Assembly (NCBI GenBank): GCA_021413965.1
Contig: JAIOPI010000004.1
Coordinates: 62,001-126,000, forward strand
Direction of reading: 5' to 3'
Length of the DNA stretch: 64,000 bases
Source of the DNA: Lentisphaerota bacterium
GTDB lineage: Bacteria; Verrucomicrobiota; Kiritimatiellia; UBA8416; JAIOPI01
In this document: one piece after another, positions 27,268 through 35,352 of the stretch
Position numbering within the stretch: the first letter of the stretch is position 1
Layout of the letters: the number at the start of each line of letters is the position of its first letter
Notes under the pieces: generated by a model
Databases searched by the model: none
The model's input: only the letters and a program-made list of their open reading frames with translations
Told to the model about the DNA's origin: nothing
Translations under genes and position numbers: made by a program

Positions 27268-29064
27268 TCACGTAGGGTTCCAGGCGATGGCGACGGTCTT
27301 GCCGGGCGCCCCGAGGATACGCAACACGCCCCCCGCAGGCAGGGGGGTCCAGGAAGCCTGTCCGGGGGCGGGACGGGCCCCCACTGTCAGCGCTTGCCCG
27401 TCGACCAGCACGCGGGCGGGTTGCGCCGTCAGCCGGAAGACGAGATCGGCATTCGCGTCGAACGTGGTGAGGGTGATGGAATCCGCGGCGTAGCGGATCT
27501 GCTGCACAACGGAACTGGAGCGCAGCAGGTGGTTCTCGCTGGCCGGCGCCCATTCGGGAACGGCGCCCATCGCGTCGATGAAGTGCCGCACGTAGTCGGT
27601 ATAGCCGTCGCTCCACCACGCGCCGGGCCAGTTGGGGCCGACGGCGACAAAACCGTCTTCCAGCGTCATGTAGGTGGCGTAGTTGAGAAAGCGAGTGGCC
27701 TGCTCCTTGTAGTAGGGATCGCCGGTGCGCTCGAAGAACAGGGCGCAGGCCGCGCCATAGCGCGCCGTGTGGCTGCCCATCGGTTCATAGCACCAGAGCT
27801 GCTCCTTGATGGCGTCCCAGCCGTCAGCCTTGAACACCGTCGCGATCCAGCGGATCAGCGTCGCGACGTTGGCGTCGACGTTCGGGTCCAGCCCGGGATG
27901 CCGGATCAGGTATTTGGCGAGTTCGCCGGGCGTCGTCTGCACGCGGTTGGCGCAGGACGGATCATTCGGAATGTCCTCGAAGTACCCATTCCAGACGAAC
28001 GTTTTCATGGGCCCGTTGCGCGAGTAGAGCCAGGCCCAGGCCAGGTCGCGGGCGGCCTGGTAGGCAGCCTTGCGCTCGGCCTGCAGCGCAACGCGATCAG
28101 CAATCCGGATGAGTTCATCAAAGAGCATGACCGGCGCGAGCACGTTCGACGTGTAGTCCGATATCACCACGCCCGTGCGCGCGTTGACCCGGAATGGCCA
28201 CGGCGATTGGTCCGCCGTCGAAAACCGCAGCGTCGACTTCTCCAGCTTCACCTCGCGCGCGTGGGCAGCCAGCACATCGGCGCACTGCAGAGCCGCCTGG
28301 AGATAGTTCGTGTTCTGCGTGATCTCGTAGAAACGCACGTAGCCATACCCGAGTTCGCCGACCTTATCGGGCTCGATGCCGTGCAGCCCGTCGCCGCGGC
28401 TCCCGTCGTGCTCGAACATCATCCCGCCCTCGTAGGTGGCCGCAAAGGGATCCGCGCTCGCATAGGGCACGCCGGGCCAGGCAAAGTTCGTCGGCGTCGT
28501 GCCATGCGCCATCTGGTGGTCCAGCATCTTCCCCACCACCCCCAGACAGGCGGGGTCGCCCGTGTAGCCGTAGTACCCCACGGCGAATGACTCGACGGCA
28601 CCCGCGTGCACGCAGGCAGGCGTGCTCGGCCAGACGTCGCCCGTGTAGGTGAGGGCCTTCAGATCGGGCTTGGAGAAGCTGGAGGTGACCAGGTAGAGCG
28701 GCAGACCGGTGCGAGGATCGACCGGGCAACGCTTCAGGAAAAATTCCGCGGCGAGTCGCACGACGTGATCGTACCCCGCACCGGGCACCTCCGGCTGATG
28801 CCAGGAAAGCACATGCCCCGCGGAGTCGAACGTGATGGGATGCCCGAGGATGGATGTTCGGTCAGACATTTTTGCCAGTTGGGCGCTGGCAAGCAGGGGT
28901 AGCATGAAGCACAAGGCCACAAGTCCGCACGGTCCGGAGAGCGGAACGCCTTTGCGTTCCGGCCGGCCCGCGAAGGCGGGCCGCTCCAGGGGGCCGCGGA
29001 CATCGGACGTTGGGTTTGGCGCGTCGGACAGAAACGATAGCAGCCGTCGAGTTACAGGGGGCAT
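27268..29064 (-). CDS. Exported alpha/alpha-toroid protein, putative glycan-active enzyme
   Basis: The 598-residue protein has a hydrophobic export signal unusually far in (GLVALCFMLPLLASAQ, about residues 48-63), after an Arg/Pro-rich stretch encoded by two perfect DNA hairpins. The body is helical and repetitive (YVRFYEITQNTNYLQAALQ; AACALFFERTGDPYYKEQA; AWWSDGYTDYVRHFIDAM), like (alpha/alpha)6 glycosidases, lyases or epimerases. The last 80 residues form a small beta domain. No catalytic motif is assigned. ATG 29064 has a strong GGAGGAT ribosome site and lies 13 bp inside the GH5 gene end, so the two are coupled. It belongs to the minus-strand operon starting at 32209. Confidence 0.6.
   Translation of the reverse strand: MPPVTRRLLSFLSDAPNPTSDVRGPLERPAFAGRPERKGVPLSGPCGLVALCFMLPLLASAQLAKMSDRTSILGHPITFDSAGHVLSWHQPEVPGAGYDHVVRLAAEFFLKRCPVDPRTGLPLYLVTSSFSKPDLKALTYTGDVWPSTPACVHAGAVESFAVGYYGYTGDPACLGVVGKMLDHQMAHGTTPTNFAWPGVPYASADPFAATYEGGMMFEHDGSRGDGLHGIEPDKVGELGYGYVRFYEITQNTNYLQAALQCADVLAAHAREVKLEKSTLRFSTADQSPWPFRVNARTGVVISDYTSNVLAPVMLFDELIRIADRVALQAERKAAYQAARDLAWAWLYSRNGPMKTFVWNGYFEDIPNDPSCANRVQTTPGELAKYLIRHPGLDPNVDANVATLIRWIATVFKADGWDAIKEQLWCYEPMGSHTARYGAACALFFERTGDPYYKEQATRFLNYATYMTLEDGFVAVGPNWPGAWWSDGYTDYVRHFIDAMGAVPEWAPASENHLLRSSSVVQQIRYAADSITLTTFDANADLVFRLTAQPARVLVDGQALTVGARPAPGQASWTPLPAGGVLRILGAPGKTVAIAWNPT
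28943..28982. repeat. Two adjacent perfect hairpins inside a signal-peptide coding region
   Basis: GGAACGC-CTTT-GCGTTCC (28943-28960) is followed by GGCCCGC-GAAG-GCGGGCC (28965-28982). Both are perfect 7-bp stems with 4-base loops, like REP-type elements. They encode the odd segment 'FAGRPERKGVPL' between the start codon and the hydrophobic core of the 27268-29064 protein. Confidence 0.5.
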
Positions 29065-30065
29065 GACGATCCTCCAGAGGGTTGAGTGCTGGTGTCCGGT
29101 GGCCACCAATAGCCCTTCGCCCTGGCATCCGCGATCAGCGGATCCCAGGTCCAGGCTTCCGCCTGCGGCTTGTAGTTGGCGTCCCAACAGTTCCATGAAA
29201 TGCGCATCCGCTCGCAGAACTCCGACTGCCACGCCAGCCCGTCAAAGCGCACATTCGATCCGGGGAACTCGCCGGGCTTCATGAACTCGGTATTGATCGC
29301 CGGGAAGCTGCGTTTGAGCGTACTGATGGGCGCGCCGTTGGTGACCCAGTAGCCGTGGAATCCGACCGAGGCGTTGCGCCAGTCCACGCGCAGTTGTTCG
29401 GCAACCTTCTCCATGCCCGCTTCCGGAATGGCAAACGACAGCAGGATGATGTGAGTTTCAGGGGCTTGCGCGCGGATCAGATCGTAGATCTCCTGCTGGT
29501 CGGCGATGTCCTGGGCGGTGTAGTCCGACACGTGCCACCCCACCGGCTCGTTGGCAATCTCGTAGAGCACATGCGGGCGGTCCCGGTAGCGCGCCGCCGC
29601 CCAGCCCCAGAACGCCCGCAAATGCGCCTGGGAGTGCTCGCCGACTTCATGATGATCCAGAATGACGTAGATGCCGAGCTGTTCCCCCCAGTCAACCCAC
29701 TGATCGATCTGGGCCGTCCACTCCGCATCGGTGAACGGGAAGGGATCCTTGAACTTGTCGGGGTCCCAGTTGTTGAGAGCAAGGCGCACGGAGTTGAAAC
29801 CCTTCGCGGGGATGCGCTGCCAGCTTTCGAAATCGCGCGCATACCGGATCGCCCAGGCATGCGCGCTGATCGCCCAGAACGCGGTGCCGCGCAGCCGCGT
29901 GCCCTGGTCGGTCACCACCGTTCGTCCCGACGACTGGGGATCGTACGTGTTGCGGGCGTAATCCCAGGAACCGTTGGCGATCACCTGCACCCGTCCGCGG
30001 GCCCCAGCCGAGCCGGCAAGACCGCAGAGCAGCAGCGCGGCCATGGCTCGGCGGGAAAGGCGCAT
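29052..30065 (-). CDS. Exported GH5-family glycoside hydrolase (cellulase-like)
   Basis: The 337-residue protein has a signal peptide (MRLSRRAMAALLLCGLAGSA). A TIM barrel follows with the GH5 acid/base Glu173 in LYEIANEP, the conserved HGY at 237-239 and the nucleophile Glu260 in AINTEFMKPGE. 'YVILDHHEV' matches the family's beta-4 strand. GH5 hydrolyses beta-linked glucans, mannans or related polymers with retention. It begins 3 bp after the upstream gene's stop and overlaps the downstream gene by 13 bp, so it is the middle of a coupled operon. Confidence 0.85.
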   Translation of the reverse strand: MRLSRRAMAALLLCGLAGSAGARGRVQVIANGSWDYARNTYDPQSSGRTVVTDQGTRLRGTAFWAISAHAWAIRYARDFESWQRIPAKGFNSVRLALNNWDPDKFKDPFPFTDAEWTAQIDQWVDWGEQLGIYVILDHHEVGEHSQAHLRAFWGWAAARYRDRPHVLYEIANEPVGWHVSDYTAQDIADQQEIYDLIRAQAPETHIILLSFAIPEAGMEKVAEQLRVDWRNASVGFHGYWVTNGAPISTLKRSFPAINTEFMKPGEFPGSNVRFDGLAWQSEFCERMRISWNCWDANYKPQAEAWTWDPLIADARAKGYWWPPDTSTQPSGGSSCPL

Positions 30066-30067
30066 AC

Positions 30068-32209
30068 TCAGTTCTCGAGCGTGGCGGTGGTGAGGTCCAG
30101 GAACGGCGCCGCGACGACCAGGTAGTCCAGATTGACGCCCCCGCCACTGACGTTTTCGACGCGCAAGGTGTGGGCGCCGGCACGTAGTTTCACCAGGCAG
30201 GGCTTGTCCCGGTATTCCGGCCAGCGCAGCCGATGCATCTGCCAGTTGTTCCAGCCGCCGGTGTTGGGGATGGCGATGGCGCGCGCCTCGTCGCAGGGGA
30301 ATTCGCCGTCAATCCGCAGCGTGCGGATGCCGGGTTCGCCGCCTTCCCCGCGGGCGCATTTCCACGCGATCTGATAGAGGCCGTTCTGCGGCACGTCGAC
30401 CGCGTACTCGAGCCAGTGCCCAGGCGCATCCCAGCCCCAGATCGCGTCGCCATGGGCGCCGGGCCTCCGGGCCGGCTTCACGGCGCCGCCGCCCTGTGCC
30501 GTCGGGTTCTCGGCTTCGATCAGCGCCGCAAACGTCTCGGGCACGCCGGCCGCCTTCGCGTCCGCAACCTGCTGCGCCACGGCCGCACCGTATGTCGCCT
30601 GCGCGCGCCCTTCCTGCTCCCGCTCGCGCGCCTCCTGTTCCCGCACGGCGCGCTCCCGCTCGGCCCGAATGCCGGCCGCGTGGGCGGCGACGTCCGCGGG
30701 CGACGGCTTTGGGTTGGGGACCCACTTCGATGCGCCGCCTTCATGCACCCACATGCGCGGATTGCCGGCCATCGGCTGCTCCGGCGCGGCATCGCGGTAG
30801 GTGCGCCACATGGCGTCCACGAACGGATCGAATGTCGAGGTCTCATCCGCCGGTCGCGCATGCGGGGCGCGGTTCGCGCCGTACGGCTCGCTCACCAGCA
30901 TCCAACGATCGCAGTAATCGAAAAAGGCATCGTGGTTCCAACTCGCAATGGCACCCATCAGGCGCGCGGCGAGGGCTTCGCCCACCCAGGCCCTCGCGTT
31001 GCAGCAGATGCGATAGGATTCCGTATTCTGATCCCACTCGGACCACTGCTCCGGCGGCTTCTCCTCGTAATGTTCGCGCGGCCCGTGATGCTGGACCATC
31101 CAGTAGAGCGCCGTCTGACCAAACCAGCCCGTGCCGTAGTAGGTCTGCGCGTCCTCCTGGAAGACCGTGCGCTCGGCCTGCGCCCGCAGCTCGGGCGCGT
31201 CGAGCATCAGGCTCGCGAACACGACGGGCCACTTGCGCCCGCTGCTGTGGCCGCCGCCCTCGTTCCAGTAGCCGCCGACGTCGGCGACGCCGGCGATGTC
31301 GATCCCGTATTGGACGAGCCCGACAAGCAGCTTCTGCTTGCGCGCCTGCGGCACGTCAAGCTGCAGCATCAGGCTCGCCAGCGAAACCAGGCGACCGTGC
31401 TCGCGCCCATAGTTGGGCTGGTTCTCGTTGGGGTTGATCTGCTGCTGCGTCCAGGACATGAGGTGCTCAAGCCAGGGGCGCTGAAAGTACCGCTCCATCT
31501 GGTCCCAGTCCTGGGGCAGCCGCAGCGTGTACGCGTGGGCATGCGCCTGATCGTCCACGACGGGCGGCGTGAGCCTTTGCAGCAAGGTCCATTTCAGCTG
31601 CGAGGCCCGGTACAGGGGTTTGTTCGTGCCCGCGTAAGGGGGGCGAAACGCGTCCGCGGGCGGCGCCTCTGGCAGGACCGTGAGCACCGCCGCGGTCTTC
31701 AGCACGCACTGGCACGACTTCTCCGACGGCCACATGATCTTGCTGGGAAAATTCTCCACGGGCAGCGTGGGGTTGCTGATGGAAGAAATCAGGGAGCGGT
31801 TGGGCTCCAACATGCAGGGGAACGTCACGCTCAGCGCGGGGTCATAGCTGCTGCGGGAGTCGTAGCCTTGTGTACCGCCAGCCGCCAGGACGATCATCGA
31901 CCCATTCCGCATGCGGTCGTCATTGCCGAGGCTGGTGTCGCCCCATTGATTCTTGGGCGTGTCGATGCGCTGATTGGCAGGCGCAGGCCCGGGGGCAGGC
32001 GTCACGCCCGTCACGGTGACCGGCCCCACCACCCACCAGTCGCCATTCACGAACTGACCGGCCGGCACCGGCTGGTCAAACGTCCACGTGATGCCGTACT
32101 GCGAGAGCTGCGTGACGCGCGTCTCGGCGGCTTGAAGACTGGCTGGCATGCCGACGACCATGGTGAATCCGGCGGCCAACACGCCTGCGGTTCGGGCTGA
32201 CTGTCGCAT
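30068..32209 (-). CDS. Exported FGITWTF-family protein with C-terminal CBM-like domain (paralogue 2)
   Basis: The 713-residue protein has a signal peptide, then 'LSQYGITWTF' and 'GQFVNGDWWVVGPVTVTGV'. The family's core blocks follow: 'SLISSISNP', 'AVLTVLPEAPP', 'RPPYAGTNKPLY', 'YFQRPWLEH', 'LLVGLVQYGIDIAG', 'FQEDAQTYY' and 'WNHDAFFDYCDRWM'. A charged helical linker (about 500-560, 'RAERERAVREQEARERE') leads to a C-terminal beta-sandwich resembling CBM6/35 (HWLEYAVDVPQNGLYQIAWK ... 'AGAHTLRVENVSGGGVNLDYL'). ATG 32209 follows GAAGGAGTAGCC. An extended -10 (32252) and the 14-bp operator variant (32290) lie upstream. It heads a minus-strand operon with GH5. Confidence 0.7.
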   Translation of the reverse strand: MRQSARTAGVLAAGFTMVVGMPASLQAAETRVTQLSQYGITWTFDQPVPAGQFVNGDWWVVGPVTVTGVTPAPGPAPANQRIDTPKNQWGDTSLGNDDRMRNGSMIVLAAGGTQGYDSRSSYDPALSVTFPCMLEPNRSLISSISNPTLPVENFPSKIMWPSEKSCQCVLKTAAVLTVLPEAPPADAFRPPYAGTNKPLYRASQLKWTLLQRLTPPVVDDQAHAHAYTLRLPQDWDQMERYFQRPWLEHLMSWTQQQINPNENQPNYGREHGRLVSLASLMLQLDVPQARKQKLLVGLVQYGIDIAGVADVGGYWNEGGGHSSGRKWPVVFASLMLDAPELRAQAERTVFQEDAQTYYGTGWFGQTALYWMVQHHGPREHYEEKPPEQWSEWDQNTESYRICCNARAWVGEALAARLMGAIASWNHDAFFDYCDRWMLVSEPYGANRAPHARPADETSTFDPFVDAMWRTYRDAAPEQPMAGNPRMWVHEGGASKWVPNPKPSPADVAAHAAGIRAERERAVREQEAREREQEGRAQATYGAAVAQQVADAKAAGVPETFAALIEAENPTAQGGGAVKPARRPGAHGDAIWGWDAPGHWLEYAVDVPQNGLYQIAWKCARGEGGEPGIRTLRIDGEFPCDEARAIAIPNTGGWNNWQMHRLRWPEYRDKPCLVKLRAGAHTLRVENVSGGGVNLDYLVVAAPFLDLTTATLEN

Positions 32210-32251
32210 GGCTACTCCTTCGTCGATCACCCTTGAGAGTGCGATCGTGTA

Positions 32252-32260
32252 ACTATAGCA
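32252..32260 (-). promoter_or_regulatory. Extended -10 promoter element for the 32209 operon
   Basis: On the minus strand TGCTATAGT is an extended -10 (TG-n-TATAGT), 43 bases before the start codon at 32209. No good -35 is seen at 17 bp, as expected for extended -10 promoters. The operator variant at 32290-32303 lies about 30 bp further upstream. Confidence 0.45.
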
Positions 32261-32289
32261 TTGACTGGAATTGCGGCTATGTCAACATC

Positions 32290-32303
32290 ATCAAGCGTTT
32301 GAT
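32290..32303. promoter_or_regulatory. 14-bp operator, variant copy (ATCAAGCGTTTGAT)
   Basis: This differs from the identical 14-mers at 49478, 54959 and 62182 in two central positions, keeping the ATCAA and TTGAT arms. It lies in the divergent region between the FGITWTF/GH5 operon (32209, minus) and the beta-helix/nitrilase operon (32338, plus), 35 bp before the latter's start. The CG centre resembles LacI-family operators; the regulator is not identified. Confidence 0.55.
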
Positions 32304-32337
32304 TGCTGATTTCCAATTCCCGCAACGGGGGGCGCCG

Positions 32338-33375
32338 ATGAAACGTTGGACCTGGCTGTTACTCGTGAATGCAGCGCTGCTGGCAGCGACCGGGCTCGCC
32401 GAGCTCGCCCCTCCCGCCGCGACTGGAAAGGCCGCCGTGCCAGCCCGCCCGACGCTCGCGACCACGGGCCCGCAACCGGCCAACGCCACGAACATCGTCT
32501 ATCGGCGCGTGGCCGACGGCGACTGGCGCGTCGGCGACAGCGAGACGCGCGCGCCGTTCCGGTTCGGCGTCAACGGGCGTGACATCATGGTGGAGCCCGG
32601 CGACAACCTGGTCTTCCAGCGCATCACCTTCGACGCGGGGAACGTCAACGTCGGCCCCGTCTGGAACTATTACAACGACAACACCAACGCGACCGAGGTC
32701 ACGTTTGAGGACTGCATCTTCAACGGTGGCTTGTGTGTGACGACGGTGGGCCGCATGCGGGTGAACATCCGGCGCTCGCGGACCAACGGCTACACGGGGT
32801 TCACGCCCAGCCCCGACGCGCTCGTCACGGTGAGCCAGACGTCCATGATCGCCGCGCACGGCGGAGATGCCGCCCGCGTTGGGCGGGCGCGCCACAATGA
32901 CGGGTTCCCCTATGGGCCGGACTCGCGCACGCCGGTGATCATGCGTGACTGCCTGATCCGGACCACGGGCCCCAGCAACCCCGGGGATCATCGCGACGCC
33001 ATACAGGTGTTCGGCGGCTCGGGGATCCTGTTCTCGAACGTGGTATTCGATCTGAACTTCGGCGAGTTCACGACTGTTGCGCCGGGGCAAAACGTCGCCC
33101 TGTTCATCGAGGACGCCAGCAACGGCAGCGTCAGCGATATCGACGTTGTCGACTGCTGGATCGAGGCCTCCGGATCGTACTTCCTGATGGGCATCCAGCA
33201 TCGCTCCGGCGAGAAGAGCCGGAACATCAACCTGATCCGCCCGCGCCTGTCGAAGTATCCGGCGGCGAACTATGCGGACAGCTTCCCCGCCTTCCGGGAA
33301 GGCATCTACACGGTGGTCGACCCGGTCTACAGCGACGACTTCAGCCCGGTTCCGCTGAGTGCCTTCGGGCTGTGA
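32338..33375 (+). CDS. Exported right-handed beta-helix protein
   Basis: The 345-residue protein has a signal peptide (MKRWTWLLLVNAALLAATGL) and repeating short strands typical of parallel beta-helices: 'VTFEDCIFNGG', 'VNIRRSRTNGYTG', 'VIMRDCLIRTTGP', 'ILFSNVVFDL', 'VSDIDVVDCWIEAS'. Beta-helices in this setting are polysaccharide lyases, hydrolases or binding proteins; no catalytic motif is assigned. The conserved-looking 'HRDAIQVFGGSG' could be functional. It is the first gene of a plus-strand operon with a nitrilase-fold protein and a second beta-helix protein, under the operator at 32290. Confidence 0.7.
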   Translation: MKRWTWLLLVNAALLAATGLAELAPPAATGKAAVPARPTLATTGPQPANATNIVYRRVADGDWRVGDSETRAPFRFGVNGRDIMVEPGDNLVFQRITFDAGNVNVGPVWNYYNDNTNATEVTFEDCIFNGGLCVTTVGRMRVNIRRSRTNGYTGFTPSPDALVTVSQTSMIAAHGGDAARVGRARHNDGFPYGPDSRTPVIMRDCLIRTTGPSNPGDHRDAIQVFGGSGILFSNVVFDLNFGEFTTVAPGQNVALFIEDASNGSVSDIDVVDCWIEASGSYFLMGIQHRSGEKSRNINLIRPRLSKYPAANYADSFPAFREGIYTVVDPVYSDDFSPVPLSAFGL

Positions 33376-33412
33376 GCGCGAGGCGGCGCGAGGAGATGAA
33401 AAGTCTGGGGCC

Positions 33413-34444
33413 ATGAAGACGCGAACCACCCTGCTGGCATTGATGACAACGCTCAAGGTACATGCCACATTGCCGGAAGCGGCCGCCGAACCCGGGCCGC
33501 GCAAGGTCATCGTTGCCACCGTCGTCGGCGGCTATGCGTTGCTCGGCGCGTCGCTGGCGCTCGAACAGCGCGTCGCCATGCTCGCGGGATATCTCGCCTT
33601 CGCCGGCGAGCAGGCGCAGCGCCACTACGGCCGCGGCCCGGATCTGATGGTATTTCCGGAGTATGCCATCGCGCGTCTCGGACCGCAGCCGCGCGACCGG
33701 GCGGTCAAACTCGAGGACGTGGCGCCGCTGCTCGCGGCACTGGCTAGGCAGAGCGGAACTCACCTCGTGATTCCCATGCTCCTCGCCGAAGGTGAACGCC
33801 TCAGCAACGCGGCGGTCCTGTTCGACCGGCAGGGCGCGGTGCTCGGAATCTATCGCAAAGTCCACCCGATGGACGAACCCGGTTCGGCGGGATTCGAAAA
33901 CGGCGTCACTCCCGGCGATGCCTTCCCGGTGTTCCCTTGCGACTTCGGGACACTCGGCGTGCTGATCTGCGCGGACATGACGTACCCCGACGGATGGGCC
34001 GCGCTGAAGGCAGGCGGTGCGGAAATCGTGGCGCTGCCCTCCGCGTCGCCGCAGACGGCGAGGCCTGCAGCGTATGCGTTGTTGCATCGCCTCTACGTGG
34101 TGACCGCGACGCCGCGCGACAACGCCTCGATCCTGAATCCGATCGGCGGGATAGAGGCCCAGGTCACAACGGCGGGACAATCCCTGGTGCACCAGGTCGA
34201 CTTGTCTTACCGCGTACTGCACTGGACCGCCGCGCTGCAGAACGGCGCCGCGTTCACGAAGGCCTATGGCGACCGGTGCGGGTTCCGCTACGACGCGCGC
34301 GAGGATTGCGGTCTCTTCTGGTCCAACGACCCGGCGAAGCCGATCGGCGCAATGGTGGACGAACTCGGGCTTGAACCCATGGACGCGCAGTTCAATCGCC
34401 TGCGCGCGCTGCAGGACAAGCTCCGGTCCGCACCTCCTCCATGA
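33413..34444 (+). CDS. Nitrilase-superfamily (carbon-nitrogen) hydrolase
   Basis: The 343-residue protein shows the nitrilase triad Glu83 (FPEYA), Lys149 (YRKVHP) and Cys186 (LICADMTYPDGW). The family hydrolyses nitriles or amides, including N-acyl groups. The N-terminal 25 residues (MKTRTTLLALMTTLKVHATL) could be a weak export signal, which would be unusual. Between two beta-helix proteins and ending in an ATGA overlap with the next start, it is probably functionally tied to them, for example deamidating or de-N-acylating a glycan product. AGGAG lies rather far (17 bases) before ATG 33413. Confidence 0.8.
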   Translation: MKTRTTLLALMTTLKVHATLPEAAAEPGPRKVIVATVVGGYALLGASLALEQRVAMLAGYLAFAGEQAQRHYGRGPDLMVFPEYAIARLGPQPRDRAVKLEDVAPLLAALARQSGTHLVIPMLLAEGERLSNAAVLFDRQGAVLGIYRKVHPMDEPGSAGFENGVTPGDAFPVFPCDFGTLGVLICADMTYPDGWAALKAGGAEIVALPSASPQTARPAAYALLHRLYVVTATPRDNASILNPIGGIEAQVTTAGQSLVHQVDLSYRVLHWTAALQNGAAFTKAYGDRCGFRYDAREDCGLFWSNDPAKPIGAMVDELGLEPMDAQFNRLRALQDKLRSAPPP

Positions 34445-35259
34445 TGGGAGCGCGTTCTATGAGAGCTGGGATGTTGTATCGGATCATGCTGGCGGCGCTG
34501 GTCGGCTGGGGTGCGAGTACCTGGGCGGGCGGGGCGCCGCCGGCGGCCACCAACGTAGGCCCGCGCGTGGCGCTCACGCCAAGCAGCGGAGGCCAACTTG
34601 CGCCGGGCAACTATACGGGACTGCAGTTCACCAACACGATCAGTCTGCAGGCCTCAGGTGTGTACACCTTTGCCGATTGCGTCGTCCAGTTCGACGCAAT
34701 CGCGGGGATCACGCCGCGCACCGTGCTGCTCGATCATTGTCGAACATCCGCCCTCTGGTTCAGCGATGGGGGCCAGGCGGGCTGGACGCTCCGTTTCACC
34801 TATGTGCTCGACGGGCCCATGGGATTGCGGCCCTCGTCCGGCAGGAATGGGTGGGATTGGACGACTCCGACGCCGTTCGTCGTCGAGGATTCCATCGTCG
34901 AGATCACCTTCCTCGGTTCACCGGTGCAGCATGTGGAAGCGATGCAGGCGCTGGGCGGCAATTCCATGCGCTTCACGCGCGTGCGCTTCATCGTGCACGG
35001 GCCGAAGCAAGACGGCATCACGGGCCAAACCGCGTCGGTCAACCTGCTCGCGGGCGATTCGCTGTTCGAAGATTGTGATTTTCTGGATGCAGGCGCCTAC
35101 TATTTCACCGTCTATTCCGACGGCCCGAACAACGTCTTCCGGCGCTGTCGCTTCGGGCGTGGCGCCGCCAGCTACTTCTATCCCACGACTGGGACGCGCA
35201 CCGCGCCCATCGTCGAAGCCTGCACGGATCTGGCAACCGGTGAACCCGTTACGCCGTGA
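34441..35259 (+). CDS. Exported small right-handed beta-helix protein
   Basis: The 272-residue protein has a signal peptide (MLYRIMLAALVGWGASTWAG) and beta-helix-like repeats: 'YTFADCVVQFD', 'VLLDHCRTSALWF', 'FVVEDSIVEITFLG', 'MRFTRVRFIVHGP', 'SLFEDCDFLDAG', 'NVFRRCRFGRG'. It resembles the neighbour at 32338 in style (short strands ending in Cys-x-Phe), suggesting shared ancestry. ATG 34441 overlaps the nitrilase stop (ATGA); ATG 34459 is an alternative. It is the last gene of its operon and converges on the SGNH gene ending at 35353. Confidence 0.65.
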   Translation: MMGARSMRAGMLYRIMLAALVGWGASTWAGGAPPAATNVGPRVALTPSSGGQLAPGNYTGLQFTNTISLQASGVYTFADCVVQFDAIAGITPRTVLLDHCRTSALWFSDGGQAGWTLRFTYVLDGPMGLRPSSGRNGWDWTTPTPFVVEDSIVEITFLGSPVQHVEAMQALGGNSMRFTRVRFIVHGPKQDGITGQTASVNLLAGDSLFEDCDFLDAGAYYFTVYSDGPNNVFRRCRFGRGAASYFYPTTGTRTAPIVEACTDLATGEPVTP

Positions 35260-35352
35260 ACGACAGGCGGTCCGAGAGGAGCCAGATCGCAAACGAGACT
35301 TTTGCCGCGTCGCCATTGAGCGCCTGGGTGGCGTCAAGCGTAGCCCTTCCTG

